A DNA stretch of 64,000 bases from Cichorium intybus (GCA_023525715.1 CM042012.1:63523205-63587204), one strand, 5' to 3'; positions 31,997 through 42,991 are shown, counted from the stretch's first letter. Numbers and translations are program-made. The notes: generated by a model from the letters alone, not told the origin.

Positions 31997-33097
31997 TGAC
32001 AACGCCTAGTGATATCAAGCATTTTAGGCGTTGTTGAGCCCTGTTCTTGATAAAATTATATCAAATATGCCTGGGTATTCTCACTTTTCGTGCCAGGACT
32101 TGTTTGGAGAAAAAGAATAGAAACAGGGACTAAAAGAGTGCAAAAGGAAGAAGTTGGGAAGGAATGAAAAATCAAGAGAACTCGTACGCGCGCCGCGGAT
32201 TTCACTTCTGCGCGACGCGGGATTAAGGCGGTGGAACACATTCAAATGACGAAAAAACGGGGATCGGATAAGTACGCGCGCCGCGGATTTCATTTCTGCG
32301 CGGCGCGGTCACGGGAAATTTGCAACTATAAATAGAGGCATTTCCAGCCGAAAACCCTAGCAAAGACCGGGTGTAAACATCGACCTTGAAGCTCTTTGAC
32401 TTCAGGATTTCATTTCAGCAAGCTCACAATTGGTATTTTATGTTTTTGAATTTAATTTCATTTCAGTAGAAAGTAGTTTTGTAGCTAAAGTCTTTGGGAG
32501 TGACAACCACTGACTTTGAGCATTTAGGTTTCTGATTTTGAAACATTTTGGTTACTGATTTTGTATTTGGAATTCGGATTTGGTGAATGGAATCATTCGG
32601 TTACATTTTATGTTAACATTTCGGTGTTTTTGGATGTTTGAGTTTGGTTGTGATTGTTGAATCTTGTTTGTGACTCGGTTGGGGCTGTTTTCCTTTGCTG
32701 AAAACAGTAGCTAACTTGGTTAGGTTTAGCATTAAATCTTAGCTAGTAATTGTTCAAGTAGAACTTTAGTTATTAGCTAGGTTATGCTGTGCTTGGTTTT
32801 GCTAGTTGGATGCCTTCAATTGCTTCTGATTCAGAGATGTACTTCTGAGTTCAGAAAGTAACTATGTCATTTGGACATAGCTTAGCTTGGCTTGAGTGTT
32901 TGATTATTGTCTCATTTGCTAGTGATTAGGAAAATAGAAACCAGATCCTCCGACTATAGCTGTCACACTATTAGTTGGTAATCTCTCATCTAGTCTAACC
33001 ACGAAGCTCCTGTGGATCGACCCTGACTACCGCTATACTAGTGTGTGTGTTAGGTTTTCTCTTATTTTTGACCGCACGACGACCTCTGCGCGTGTCA
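31997..33097 (+). repeat. Athila-like 5' LTR
   Basis: 1101 bp with a TATA box at 32327-32334. It has two copies of a 38-bp GC-rich motif (32184-32221, 32272-32309). Confidence 0.93.
32184..32309 (+). promoter_or_regulatory. Two 38-bp GC-rich motifs upstream of the LTR TATA box
   Basis: Two copies, both with GTACGCGCGCCGCGGATTTC, lie 88 bp apart. The second ends 17 bp before the TATA box (32327-32334). Related GCGCCGCGG words recur inside the element near 34590-34700 and 35060-35110. They could be U3 enhancer repeats; that is inference. Confidence 0.55.
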
Positions 33098-33120
33098 AAT
33101 TTTGGCGTCGTTGCCGGGGA
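33098..33120 (+). other. Primer binding site (Athila-like)
   Basis: It lies directly after the 5' LTR. The core TTTTGGCGTCGTTGCCGGGG is the Athila-type site, probably for an Asp tRNA. Confidence 0.75.
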
Positions 33121-33211
33121 GCTGTGAGCTTAGATTAGGTGATTTGTAGGATTTAGTTTCTGATTTTGATGTTGATTTTAGTTTGCTAATTTTTGGTATG
33201 CATACATCCTT

Positions 33212-34213
33212 ATGATGGGTGATTACATGTACACGGATCAGTATGATTATTATGAAAATCCGGCCGACACCTATTACGAGGATGATTGTTATAATAGATC
33301 ATTCAATGACAATGGATGGCGGACCGAGGAGTCATCTCAACCTGACATTTCTGCAACTTGGGCCCGACTTTGGGTACTCTGGTATAACACTCACCAAGAG
33401 CAGAAGGACCAGGCTGATGCTCTTGTAAGATTGCAAGCTTCTTTAGATAGGTTAGAGGAAAGTTAGAAATGTTCACCACCTTCGCCAGAACCGGAGGCGA
33501 GTGATTTTTATACCAATAATAATGTGTGCGAACTTGCATCACCTGAATATGTGATGGAAGGGCATACACCGTGGGAAAGTCGAGAGGCCACTGAGAGGGT
33601 CGAAAATGTTGTTGAGGAAGAGGTTGTAGGTGACAATGCTACCTCTGACTCAACAGCTTTTGATGTTTTTGAAAATGTTGATAATATCGAGCTGGTGATG
33701 AGTGAATCCATACCATCACCAGATAATTTGGTTGATGAGGATGTTGAGGAGGAGGCTGTAAGTGACAGTACAGACCCCAGCCCAACAATTCCTAAAATTT
33801 TTGAAAATTTTGAGAAATTTGAAAGTAAGGATCTGATGATGGGTGATTTTGTACCACCATCAGATCAAATAAGTCACTCATTCTTGGTTCCGATCCACCT
33901 GTTGGACGATGATCAAGAAGTTGATGCTGACGAATTGATTTTTGAAAATAATAAACATGATTTTATCACCACTCATGATCCATTCATGAATGGAAAATTA
34001 GATGTGATCAATACCATCGATGAGGAAATATGGAAGCATCTCGATATGTTGCCTCCCGATCCCATTCGATTGGAAAATATTTATTGGCATTGCAAGCCAA
34101 AATCGCAAACCGAAGATAGCATGTGGGACACTGGAAAGATGAGATCTGCAAAACAACTACTGGAAGCGGCACTGGGTGCGCTTCACGTCAAGCCAGTGAT
34201 TTTGAAGAGATAA
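33212..34213 (+). CDS. Acidic ORF of the Athila-like element, one in-frame amber codon
   Basis: The frame runs 334 codons with one TAG at 33464-33466. Before it the protein is rich in Tyr and Asp (MYTDQYDYYENPADTYYEDD) and ends in a short heptad-like stretch (QADALVRLQASLDRLEES). After it the protein is very acidic and contains an imperfect repeat of about 38 residues (VEEEVVGDN...FENVDNIELVMSESIPSPDN and VEEEAVSDS...FENFEKFESKDLMMGDFVPPSD). A conserved-looking end follows (IWKHLDMLPPDPIRLENIYW). I do not recognise a domain. It occupies the gag position but has no zinc knuckle. Confidence 0.6.
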
Positions 34214-35172
34214 AGAAGGAAGGACCGAGCTTGGAGGTTCAAAGCTACTTCCAAGCACTCGCGGGAAATCATCAGAAGACGGCAGCTGGGTAGCAACAGG
34301 AGAACCAACAAGCCATTCGACCCAGGAAAGTTTGAGGGGCAGTGGGTCAGCGAAAGGACAGTGGAAGTAGAAATACAGCAGAAACAAATGGCGTACGATC
34401 CACCGTAGCTGTAGTAGGAGTACCATGTCTGGCTGAAGACGTTAAACTTAGCGCTTGTTGGGAGGCAACCCATTGTGTCATAAGTTAGGATATATTTCTT
34501 AAAATAAAATACAAAAATACATCAATCTTTTTGCAGGTACTAGTGGTCTGAAATAAGTGTGGGTCAATTGAGAAGTTTGAAAATTTTTGAAGACCGCGCC
34601 GCGGATTTTTGTATTGCGCGACGCGGGGTCGGAACTCAACCCAATGCGCAGGGGTTAATTTGGCGACACGCGCACCGCGGAAAAGGGAAATGCACGCCGC
34701 GGGAAACGATCAGACGGTTTTCCCTTTAATACGGTGAGTCGCGGCTCACAACTCAAATCACACGACTCGGAGCTCTAGTGATCAAAAATTATTTGCAATT
34801 TATCTTGCTTATTGTGTTTCTACTGCCAAGGTACGCTATTTTAACTACTTATTAGCTGTTTAAACTAGTTATTAGGTAGTTAATTTTAGGGTTTTATTCA
34901 AAAAGTTCAAAAACTTAGAATCACTAATTCTAGCTTATAGGGTGTTTGTTTTGCCAAATGGAGACCCTAGATGAGTTAGTCGGTACCTAGGCTACCTTGT
35001 GGTATGATTAAATTGAGATTTAGCAGGTTAAAATGAGGATTTGATCCGGGGTTTTGAAACAGCAGCTCGCCGCGCCGCGCCCTTGCTCTTGGGCCGCGCC
35101 GCGGTGCGGCTGGGAAGACAAGGACTGATTTTGCAAATTTTTTTGTTTTGTGCTATGTGTTTTCTCTTGCAG
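34214..35172 (+). other. Athila-like inter-ORF region, possibly an intron
   Basis: Noncoding, with GC-rich palindromic words (GCGCCGCGG...GCGCGACGCGG near 34594-34627, and near 35060-35110). It ends in TTTCTCTTGCAG directly before the ATGATG of the next ORF, which looks like a splice acceptor. Confidence 0.5.
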
Positions 35173-36366
35173 ATGATGTTCAGATTGGACCACGCCTTCC
35201 TCCAGTTTCCCGCGGAGCTCGCTAGTTCAGTGGAGTACATTTCGCGGCGGGATGCATTGACCAGTCACCGGGTTCTCGAGGCGACGGTTATAGACCGAGA
35301 CATCTTGAGGGATGCAGGGCTCTGGGGTGCGATCGAGCCGTTTTTGCATCGCACCTGGACCCACGAGGAGGCATCGTTCACCTGCCGTGGTTGGGACAGG
35401 ATTATGGCCACGGACGAGGACGTGGTCTATACGGAGTTGCTGCTGGAGTTCATTTCCACCGTCCAGTTCGCACCTCGGGCGGGGGACCCATGCTCCAGGC
35501 TGGTACGTTTTCGCTTGGGAGGTGTGCACAGGGAGTGCAACCTCCGGGATTTCAGGAGGCGCGCAGGCATTTACACTCCGGAGGACCTCCAGCACCGTTA
35601 TTTCACCCGGTTCTTCGGGTCCTGCATTTAGGGGGAGCCGGAAAGGGCTCCCAATATGGAGGTTTGGGCACCGCTGTCCAATGTGATGTACGAGGCGGGG
35701 ACTTCGAGAGAGAGCCACCTCCGCGACCCACTTCACCGCCTTATGCATCGGATCGTCTCCACCTCCATCATGCATCGGGAGGAAGGCGAGAAGGTGTCAG
35801 GCGACGACATGACGTATTTGTGGATCCTTCTCGACCCGTCCCGATTCCTCCATCTCCCCTACGCCCTTGCAATCGCCCTCTCCACCCACTCGACTGGAGC
35901 CTCCTCCAGCAGCCCACTCGCCAGGGGGTACTTCATTACCCGCCTGGCCCGCTCGTTTGGTATTCTCACTGCCCCCGTGGCAGCTTCCTTGACCGCTCTG
36001 CCTCCATCGCGCACTACAGCACGCACTTTGGAGAGGATGCGGCTCATAGAGCTGCAGCGCCCAGGGCAGTACATCCGGGCACCGACCGAGCTTCCTCAGG
36101 CACCCCAGCCTGCATACACCCAGCCCGGCAGGAGACGCCGGAGGCCAGAGCCAGCACCAGAGCCGGCACAGCCGCAGCCACAGCAGGATGACTCACCAGC
36201 CCTCCGCCGGCTGGAGGCCAGAGTCACGAGGATCGAGGACCAGCTCGAGTGGATCGGGGAGGTACTTATACAGCTTGCATCAGCACAGGGCAGACGCCCC
36301 CGACCATTCCCAGCCAGGTCCCACGATCACGAGGCTGGACCCTCCAGGCCACCGGGTAGTGATTGA
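35173..36366 (+). CDS. Athila ORF1-like protein, one in-frame amber codon
   Basis: The frame runs 398 codons with a single TAG at 35629-35631. Segments such as TELLLEFISTVQF, RLVRFRLGGVHRECNLRDFR and HRYFTRFFGS follow the layout of the ATHILA ORF1 family: an alpha-helical N-terminal part, a central strand block and LHRLMHRIV-type helices. After the amber codon come VWAPLSNVMYEAG, ARGYFITRLARSFGIL and a Pro/Arg-rich tail with a coiled-coil-like stretch (LRRLEARVTRIEDQLEWIGE). The function is unknown in the family. The region is strikingly GC-rich compared with its surroundings. A 7-bp hairpin follows the amber codon by one base. Confidence 0.7.
35629..35652 (+). promoter_or_regulatory. Amber codon followed by a perfect GC-rich hairpin
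   Basis: TAG at 35629-35631, then GGGAGCC (35633-35639), loop GGAAAG and GGCTCCC (35646-35652). It is a candidate readthrough signal. Such a hairpin may also be a coincidence of the high GC content. Confidence 0.35.
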
Positions 36367-37384
36367 TGTACCTTTTCTTTCTTTCTTTTTATATTTTTTG
36401 GGATATATGTACAAAACTTATGACACCTCTATTTATATATTCTATTTATATTTTATTTGTCATGTTGCTTTTAATTTATTTGTTGAGTGATGCATGATAT
36501 ACCAATTTGGGAAGGAGTTGTCTCAGACAAGTGTGGGGTAACCGCGCCCCCTCCACTTGTCTTGACCACCGACGTGTTCACTGTAGCGCTACAACTCCAG
36601 AATACGAAATCAGGGATCCATTTGTATGCAATTATACCTGTGATATTGAGCACCAAGCAGTCTATCGTCCAAAAAGGGTAACTCTTTCTCCCTTGTTTTG
36701 AAATAATTTTTTACAACGGGGACGTTGTACGGTTTTAAGTGTGGGGTGTGGACGGTCGAAAGAGATATTTTTGAAATTTTTGCAGAAATGATCGATTTTT
36801 CAATTTTTAGCAACTTTTTCAAAATTTTTAATAAATTGCAATTTTGAAATGAATGGTTTGTGATTGTGATAGCATTAGTATTTTTCAAGGAATACTATTT
36901 ATTTGTGATCATGCTATTAGTTAGTCAAATAAGTTGAGTTTTATGAGTTTAGAAGATTGAGTTGTTTTAGGATTGGAGTTTAGAAAGGAAAAGTCAATCT
37001 GTGGCCTTTGTTGTTCGAGCTGGTAGGTCTAAAATGGGTGGACCTTACGCACCTTACCACCTAAGATCGTCTGGTCTGGGATGGTATTTCTGAAAGCTCG
37101 TTACACGGATAACATCGAAAGTCATGGACAATTCCTTAATGGCCTTTAGAATCTGAATGAGTAAGTACACTTCATTGTGGACAGAAAGTTTGTAATCAAG
37201 GGTTCTCTAGAAAGCCATGAATTCCAAAGAACAACTCAATTATGTTTTCGCGAACTATTCCACTCTAACTCAAAAGAGCAATAAACTTTGAAACAGAACA
37301 CAGTCAAAAATTGTTTGATTCTTTATTATAATTTGTTAAAAATTCTCTTGCTTGGGGACAAGCAAGGCACAAGTGTGGGGTGTT
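36367..37384 (+). other. Athila-like 3' noncoding region and polypurine tract
   Basis: 1 kb, AT-rich, without credible ORFs. It ends AAGTGTGGGGTGTT before the 3' LTR. The word AAGTGTGGGGT also occurs at 36529-36538 and 36738-36748. Confidence 0.6.
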
Positions 37385-38487
37385 TGACAATGCCTAGTGA
37401 TATCAAGCATTTTAGGCGTTGTTGAGCCCTATTCTTGATAAAATTATATCAAATATGCCTGGGTATTCTCACTTTTCGTGCCAGGACTTGTTTGGAGAAA
37501 AACAATAGAAACAGGGACTAAAAGCGTGCAAAAGGAAGAAGTTGGGAAGGAATGAAAAATCAAGAGAACTCGTATGCGCGCCGCGGATTTCACTTCTGCG
37601 CGACGCGGGATTAAGGCGGTGGAACACATTCAAATGATGAAAAAACGGGGATCGGATAAGTACGCGCGCCGCGGATTTCACTTCTGCGCGGCGCGGTCAC
37701 GGGAAATTTGCAACTATAAATAGAGGCATTTCCAGCCGAAAACCCTAGCAAAGACCGCGTGTAAACATCGACCTTGAAGCTCTTTGACTCCAGGATTTCA
37801 TTTCAGCAAGCTCACAATTGGTATTTTATGTTTTTGAATTTAATTTCATTTCAGTAGAAAGTAGTTTTGTAGCTAAAGTCTTTGGGAGTGACAACCACTG
37901 ACTTTGAGCATTTAGGTTTCTGATTTTGAAACATTTTGGTTACTGATTTTGTATTTGGAATTCGGATTTGGTGAATGGAATCATTCGGTTACATTTTATG
38001 TTAACATTTCGGTGTTTTTGGATGTTTGAGTTTGGTTGTGATTGTTGAATCTTGTTTGTGACTCGGTTGGGGCTGTTTTCCTTTGCTGAAAACAGTAGCT
38101 AACTTGGTTAGGTTTAGCATTAAATCTTAGCTAGTAATTGTTCAAGTAGAACTTTAGTTATTAGCTAGGTTATGCTGTGCTTGGTTTTGCTAGTTGGATG
38201 CCTTCAATTGCTTCTGATTTAGAGATGTACTTCTCAGTTCAGAAAGTAACTAGGTCATTTGGACATAGCTTAGCTTGGCTTGAGTGTTTGATTATTGTCT
38301 CATTTGCTAGTGATTAGGAAAATAGAAACCAGATCCTCCGACTATAGCTGTGACACTATTAGTTGGTAATCTCTCATCTAGTCTAACCACGAAGCTCCTG
38401 TGGATCGACCCTGACTACCGCTATACTAGTGTGTGTGTGTTAGGTTTTCTCTTATTTTTGACCGCACGACGACCTCTGCGCGTGTCA
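37385..38487 (+). repeat. Athila-like 3' LTR
   Basis: 1103 bp. It matches 31997-33097 apart from about 12 substitutions and one GT unit. Confidence 0.93.
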
Positions 38488-38492
38488 GGTGG

Positions 38493-39290
38493 GAATGGAA
38501 AAAGAAGAGTCTGCATCATGTTATTGATAGTGCGAATCATGCGTTCGGATCTTTTGTTTTGTTGAGATGTGTGTGGGCATGCAAAGCGAAAGGTAATGTC
38601 ATGAGAAGATAAGTGGTCATGGAAAGGTTTAATATTGTCTTCCCCACTGGGTTGCATTGGAATTGTTTGATAGTACCCCCAAATTTAGTGTTTATTAAGT
38701 TGGATAGGTGTAAATTTTTTTGGAATATGTCAGATTTATGTTTGAGTGGATAAACCCAAAGATAATGGGAAAAATGATCAAGAAACACGACATAATATTT
38801 CAAACCACCATTACTATAGATAGGAGAAGTCCACACATCAGAATGAATAATTTCAAAAATGGGCAGAAACAGTAGAATCAGACAAATAAAATGGAAGTCT
38901 AGTGTGTTTGCCAAGTTGACATGCATGGCAAGTTACATTATTTTTTGGTAAACAAGAGATAAAACTACTAGAAGCTAAATGCTTTAAGACTTGATCTCCG
39001 GGATGACCGAATCGTTGATGTCAAATGGTGGAGGAAGTAGAGATAAATGTGTGACTGTTGGAGTTAGTGACAGGATATAACGGCCCGGATCTATCACAGC
39101 AGATGAGAAGACGACGTATCTGATAATAAAGAATGGGAAATCCATAAGGATCAAAATCAATAGAGCAATTATTATGAGTTGTAAACTTGCGAACATATAT
39201 AAGGTTTTAATAATATTTGGGGTGATGAGGACATTTTGTAAATGAAGAGGATGATAGATATTAGGGATAGGAAAATTGGAATGTCTCATG
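38493..39290 (-). pseudogene. Copia integrase and GAG-pre-integrase region, degenerate
   Basis: The minus strand reads LHLQNVLITPNIIK, then a frameshift zone, HFEIIHSDVWTSPIYSNGGL, YYVVFLDHFSHYLWVYPLKH and FRFACPHTSQQNKRSERMIR. The last three cover the integrase core with its Asp and Glu regions. The reading frame is cut by the Athila-like element at 38492 and picks up again at 31996. Confidence 0.85.
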
Positions 39291-40325
39291 TCACAAGGAT
39301 CAAAATCAATTGAGCTGGACGTCTACCGAGAATGCCTGGGCTGTTGGCAGCGGGCCGGCTCCACTGGGTCTGATTTGCATTAGCATTCATGCGATGGCCT
39401 TGTTGGTCCTGAGGTGCGTGAGCCCAAGAGGAATACATGGGCGGTGGAAAGAATACCCACCCAAATGGTGGGCCTCGACTTGAATAAGTATTCGATGGAG
39501 AGAAATAAGTGCGCTGACCTTCCTTTGGAGAAATTACACGACGCTGACTTCCTTGGTTACCCCCACCTTGTCGACTATTGTGAGAATTACCGCGATGGGA
39601 CCCACGACCACCCCTACGATTATTGGAAGAAGACCCGATATGCAATAGTTGATTTGAAGAAGGATTATTTTCGTGCGTGAGTGTGATAATGCGAGTATTA
39701 TTGAACCGGATTTCGGCCACCGCCAACATTGAACACATCTACGAGAATATGGGGAAAGGCTTGGTAAACTGGATTATGTCGGAAACACTATTAAACTTGC
39801 TAGGAAGACCGTTCAAAGCGTGAAGAACCACATTACGTTCCTTGATTTTTTTCACCAAGACCTTCAAGAAGATCGACAATTTTCTTGACTTTGTCACAAT
39901 ATGCATGAAGAGAAAGGTCCCCCATGGAGATGTTTCGGAGTTCGGTTTCTAACTGCATTGTGGTCGACTCTTTTTTGTCATAGAAAATGGAGTGAAGATT
40001 GAGCCAAACCTTAGGAGCGGTTGCTTGATTTGAGTAAGCAAAGGTAATGAGATTTTGAGAGATTGATCCAAATAACCACAGTGTCACCATGGAGTCGAGT
40101 TTCTCCCACTCCGGATCCGGGGGAGGCGATTTTGGTGCATCGTATGGCATCATCGATGTGATCGAGAACATTGTAAGCAATGCAACCAGCCTTGAAGATG
40201 ACACTCCAAGGTTCATAGTTATGAGTGGTGAGATCTAGAATAAGAGGAACATACTATTTTATGTTGGTTATTCCATAGGCTTTGTGAGGTGGTTTAGAAG
40301 TGTTGTTTGAATCGCTATCGGACAT
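39286..40325 (-). pseudogene. Copia gag, degenerate
   Basis: It starts at the ATG at 40323-40325 (MSDSDSNNTSKPPHKAYGIT), then a stop and YVPLILDLTTHNYEPW. After a frameshift it reads VTLWLFGSISQNLITFAYSN, APKVWLNLHSIFYDKKEST and LEGLGEKNQG, the UBN2-type copia gag. The C-terminal part is Gly/Arg/Ser-rich (SNNRRGGRGSHRGNSHNSRQ). The protease active-site segment expected next is absent. Confidence 0.85.
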
Positions 40326-40418
40326 CTTGAGAGAAGAAGGAAGAAGCGAGAAAGAGAGGGAAGGATGAGTGATGGGTGTGTTGATGGGAAGGAACGACAG
40401 AGTAAGGTTAGGTGTCCC

Positions 40419-40430
40419 GCTCTGATAACA
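40419..40430 (-). other. Primer binding site (short-LTR copia)
   Basis: The minus strand reads TGTTATCAGAGCG directly after the 5' LTR, a decayed initiator-Met site. Confidence 0.7.
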
Positions 40431-40585
40431 TGAACGAATTTATTTTACCATAAACGGCAAAGAATGCAAACCTAGGATAAATACACGAGGAGGTCTACAT
40501 GGGCTAATACAGCATAATGGGCTAAAACAATAGTGGGCTAAGCTATACAAAGAATACAAATATGAACACATATAGTCCGTTAACA
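40431..40585 (-). repeat. Copia 5' LTR (short)
   Basis: 155 bp, pairing with 29659-29813. Confidence 0.9.
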
Positions 40586-40590
40586 GAAAA

Positions 40591-41890
40591 TTAGTATTTT
40601 AGCATGCAGAATTCGTTTGAAAAGGTTGTTTACTAAAATTAAATTGGTTAACTAAGGTGTTGATTTACCTTCGGTGCATTGTTTGATTTATTCAAACTAT
40701 TCAGAAGTTATAGATCTCTAGTTTTAAATTGCGAGGTTACAGCTAGTACTTGATCATGATCGGTGTTATTAGGTTATGTTTGGTATATGATGAAATAAAA
40801 TCGTAAAGCAATAAAATGAAATCGTAAAGTAATAAAATGAACGTAATAGGATCAAATATTACTTCCAGTATGCTTAGTATATTGACTTTAAGACAAAAGC
40901 CATAAACTTATAGTTATATCACGTACAAAAGCTAGACTCATGGTCATATTTTCACAATAATTAAATTGTTTGGTTAAACTACAGGCATTCTTATTCACTT
41001 GTTCTCCTGATTTTCATTTATCGTCTTTCTATCCACGCACCTCTTAATCATACGTTTGAGAATTTATCTACTAATTAATTGGCGTGAATTTGGGCAACGT
41101 TGTGTACGTTTTTTTTTTTCAGGTTGTGTCACGCGGGTTGCCGTGTGAATATGGATCTTTTAAGTCGGGTTTGGATCTGGCTTTTGGATCTCCTTATTAC
41201 TCTACATTTCGTGGCTTTAACGTCTTCTACACCACCACCGCTTGAGGTTCTCTCTCTGATCATCGCTCTCTCTGGATTTTGCGTCTTCTCTTTCATCGTC
41301 TTCACCTTCACCTTCGTTCCTCTCTGCTCGCACCCAGCCTCCCCAAATGATGTTGCATCGTTATAAACACAAATTGAGTCAAAATTCAAAAATCAATACT
41401 CCTATAATCCTATAATTCCACGTAGGCTAAAAGATATGCCCAAAATATTGATACTGCCTTGTGGATATCTACTTGCTAATTGAATAAAATATATAAATAT
41501 TTCATAAGAGAGAATCATGGTTAATTTTGAACAATAGCAGTCTTATCAGACAAAAGAATAAAAAAAATGATACATAAGAAACATTTGATTGTGAATGACG
41601 TTACCGAAAAAGAACGGCATTCAATTACTTAAGCCAACCAATTTTATATTTTTATAATTAAGCGATAAATTTAACAAAACAAACATACTACGTTTGTAGG
41701 TAAACAAATTTTTTATTAGTAAATAATAATTAAAAGATACCGAAACATAAATTTAGAATTTAAATGAATGAACGAATACATAGTTTTCCAGCTGTTACAT
41801 ACCACTACTCCTAGTTTCTACATAAACAAATTTCTTATTTTTTTATTTTTTATTTATACATTATTTTAACTGCTTCGTGTCCAAGAACCA
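40591..41890 (+). other. Intergenic, no gene supported
   Basis: AT-rich. An 88-codon frame at 41100-41366 is leucine/serine-rich and hydrophobic, but it has no family resemblance and a long T run at its start. 41770-41925 is the 3' flank of EXL copy 2 and resembles the 3' flank of copy 1 (about 14455-14620). Confidence 0.5.
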
Positions 41891-41925
41891 GAAGAAAGAG
41901 AGCATCTTTCCTGGTTTACGTCTTC

Positions 41926-42870
41926 TTAAACCAAAGTGGAACATTTAGAAGTAGATGGATCAAATAACGCCGGCAGCAAATACTTTCTTCCGTTTGTACC
42001 ATGTGCATTATAACTTGCACCCGTCGTCGACTCCACCAACAAATCTCCGGCGTACCCTGGATACGCCCCTTTACCGTACACCCCCGGACAAGCGGATGCA
42101 GCTTCTAACGGTGCACCGGCATCCCCCTGATAATACCCATTCCCAAATGGGTTCGTAGCCGTCGCAGCCATGAGACTAGCCAGGTTAATAACCATTCCGT
42201 CTACACCGACGTCGTTGTTGGGTGCGATCAATGGTGCACCCTGTGGTCCGTAGATCGGTTGGTGGAACGGCCACGCACATTGACCCGGACACTGAGTCTC
42301 CGAGTTGCCAACCCAGATGTACGCAAATCGGTAGTTTTTACCTTTTGTAATGGAGGTTTTGGAAGATGAAGAACCATGGCCGTGGGTACCACACCGGCTG
42401 GAGCAAAGACCGGCGACAGCGACGTCGTTTGCCGTTAACACGATGTTCACGGCGTTTGTTGGTTCACCTTTCGCAGCCAACTGGACTAGATGTTTGTCCG
42501 TTAATGATTTTCCGAGAGAGTAATCCGAGTCGGATAGTTGTTTACCTAATCGGAGTGAGGGTTTCTTCGTTTTCGTGTAGTATTTGTCCGTCGTCTTCCA
42601 CCAGGTAGCGACAGAAGGTTGGATCTGGGATTTGAGTGAGGCGGCGGAGAGGGAGGTGATGAAATCGGTGATGATGGCTTTCTGGGATGGCTTGAAGTTG
42701 CCGTACCAAATGAGGTTGACGGAGATATCGCCGGTGAGAAGGGCGCCATTGTGGTATTGTAAAAGGGGAGACGAGTCGCGGACTAACTCAGTGAGTCGCC
42801 TGGCAGCAAATGAAGCGTGGAAAACAGACATTACAATGAGGATTTGTATGAAGATAGAAGTGGAAGCCAT
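41926..42870 (-). CDS. EXL: EXORDIUM-like secreted cell-wall protein (copy 2)
   Basis: Intronless, 314 residues, full length for the family. The signal peptide is about residues 1-22 (SIFIQILIVMSVFHASFA). The same family blocks as copy 1 follow: NLIWYGNFKPSQKAIITDF, SVATWWKTTDKYY, CSSRCGTHGHG, CPGQCAWPFHQPIYGPQGA and NNDVGVDGMVINLASLM. From GAPLIAPNN to the C-terminus the two proteins differ at only one residue, while the first 200 residues differ at many. Copy 2 has an extra SSSKTSI-type stretch before GKNYRFAY. It appears intact and likely secreted to the apoplast. Confidence 0.95.
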   Translation of the reverse strand: MASTSIFIQILIVMSVFHASFAARRLTELVRDSSPLLQYHNGALLTGDISVNLIWYGNFKPSQKAIITDFITSLSAASLKSQIQPSVATWWKTTDKYYTKTKKPSLRLGKQLSDSDYSLGKSLTDKHLVQLAAKGEPTNAVNIVLTANDVAVAGLCSSRCGTHGHGSSSSKTSITKGKNYRFAYIWVGNSETQCPGQCAWPFHQPIYGPQGAPLIAPNNDVGVDGMVINLASLMAATATNPFGNGYYQGDAGAPLEAASACPGVYGKGAYPGYAGDLLVESTTGASYNAHGTNGRKYLLPALFDPSTSKCSTLV

Positions 42871-42925
42871 TGTTGAATGTTTTAGGAGGGTTTATTGATG
42901 ATGAAAATGGAGGTGGGGAATGGAG

Positions 42926-42935
42926 GTATTTATAC
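42926..42935 (-). promoter_or_regulatory. TATA box of EXL copy 2
   Basis: The minus strand reads GTATAAATAC about 57 bp before the ATG. Confidence 0.7.
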
Positions 42936-42991
42936 AAGTGAGAATTGAATTTAAAATTGGAAAGAAAATTGAGAAAGTTATTTATGGAGGT

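Larger units (their letters stand above)
31997..38487 (+). mobile_element. Athila-like LTR element without pol, young, non-autonomous
   Basis: LTRs 31997-33097 and 37385-38487 start TGACAA and end GTGTCA. The target duplication is GGTGG (31992-31996 and 38488-38492). The primer site TTTTGGCGTCGTTGCCGGGG is close to the one of plant Athila-type elements. The 4.3-kb interior has two ORFs, neither of them gag-pol: an acidic protein (33212-34213) and an Athila ORF1-like protein (35173-36366). No protease, RT, RNase H or integrase is present. By eye the LTRs differ at about 12 sites in 1100 (about 1%), so it moved recently with proteins from elsewhere. Confidence 0.92.
29659..40585 (-). mobile_element. 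Short-LTR Ty1/copia element, old, split by an Athila-like element
   Basis: 155-bp LTRs at 40431-40585 (5') and 29659-29813 (3') begin TGAACGAA and end TAACA. The target duplication is GAAAA (29654-29658 and 40586-40590). Minus-strand gag, integrase, RT and RNase H pieces lie in copia order. The polyprotein is broken by many stops and frameshifts. An unrelated element (31997-38487) sits inside the integrase region. Without it the copia is about 4.4 kb. Confidence 0.93.

Noticed and set aside
35227..35775. 182-codon antisense frame in the same GC-rich region
   Set aside because: Explained by base composition; no recognisable protein.
35391..36191. 266-codon plus-strand frame overlapping the Athila ORF1-like gene in another frame, running through its amber codon
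   Set aside because: It is rich in Pro, Gly, Arg and His with no domain, and exists because the GC-rich sequence has few stops. The annotated frame matches the ORF1 layout.
41100..41366. 88-codon hydrophobic ORF
   Set aside because: Begins in a T run and has low-complexity Leu/Ser composition, with no homologue that I recognise; probably chance.
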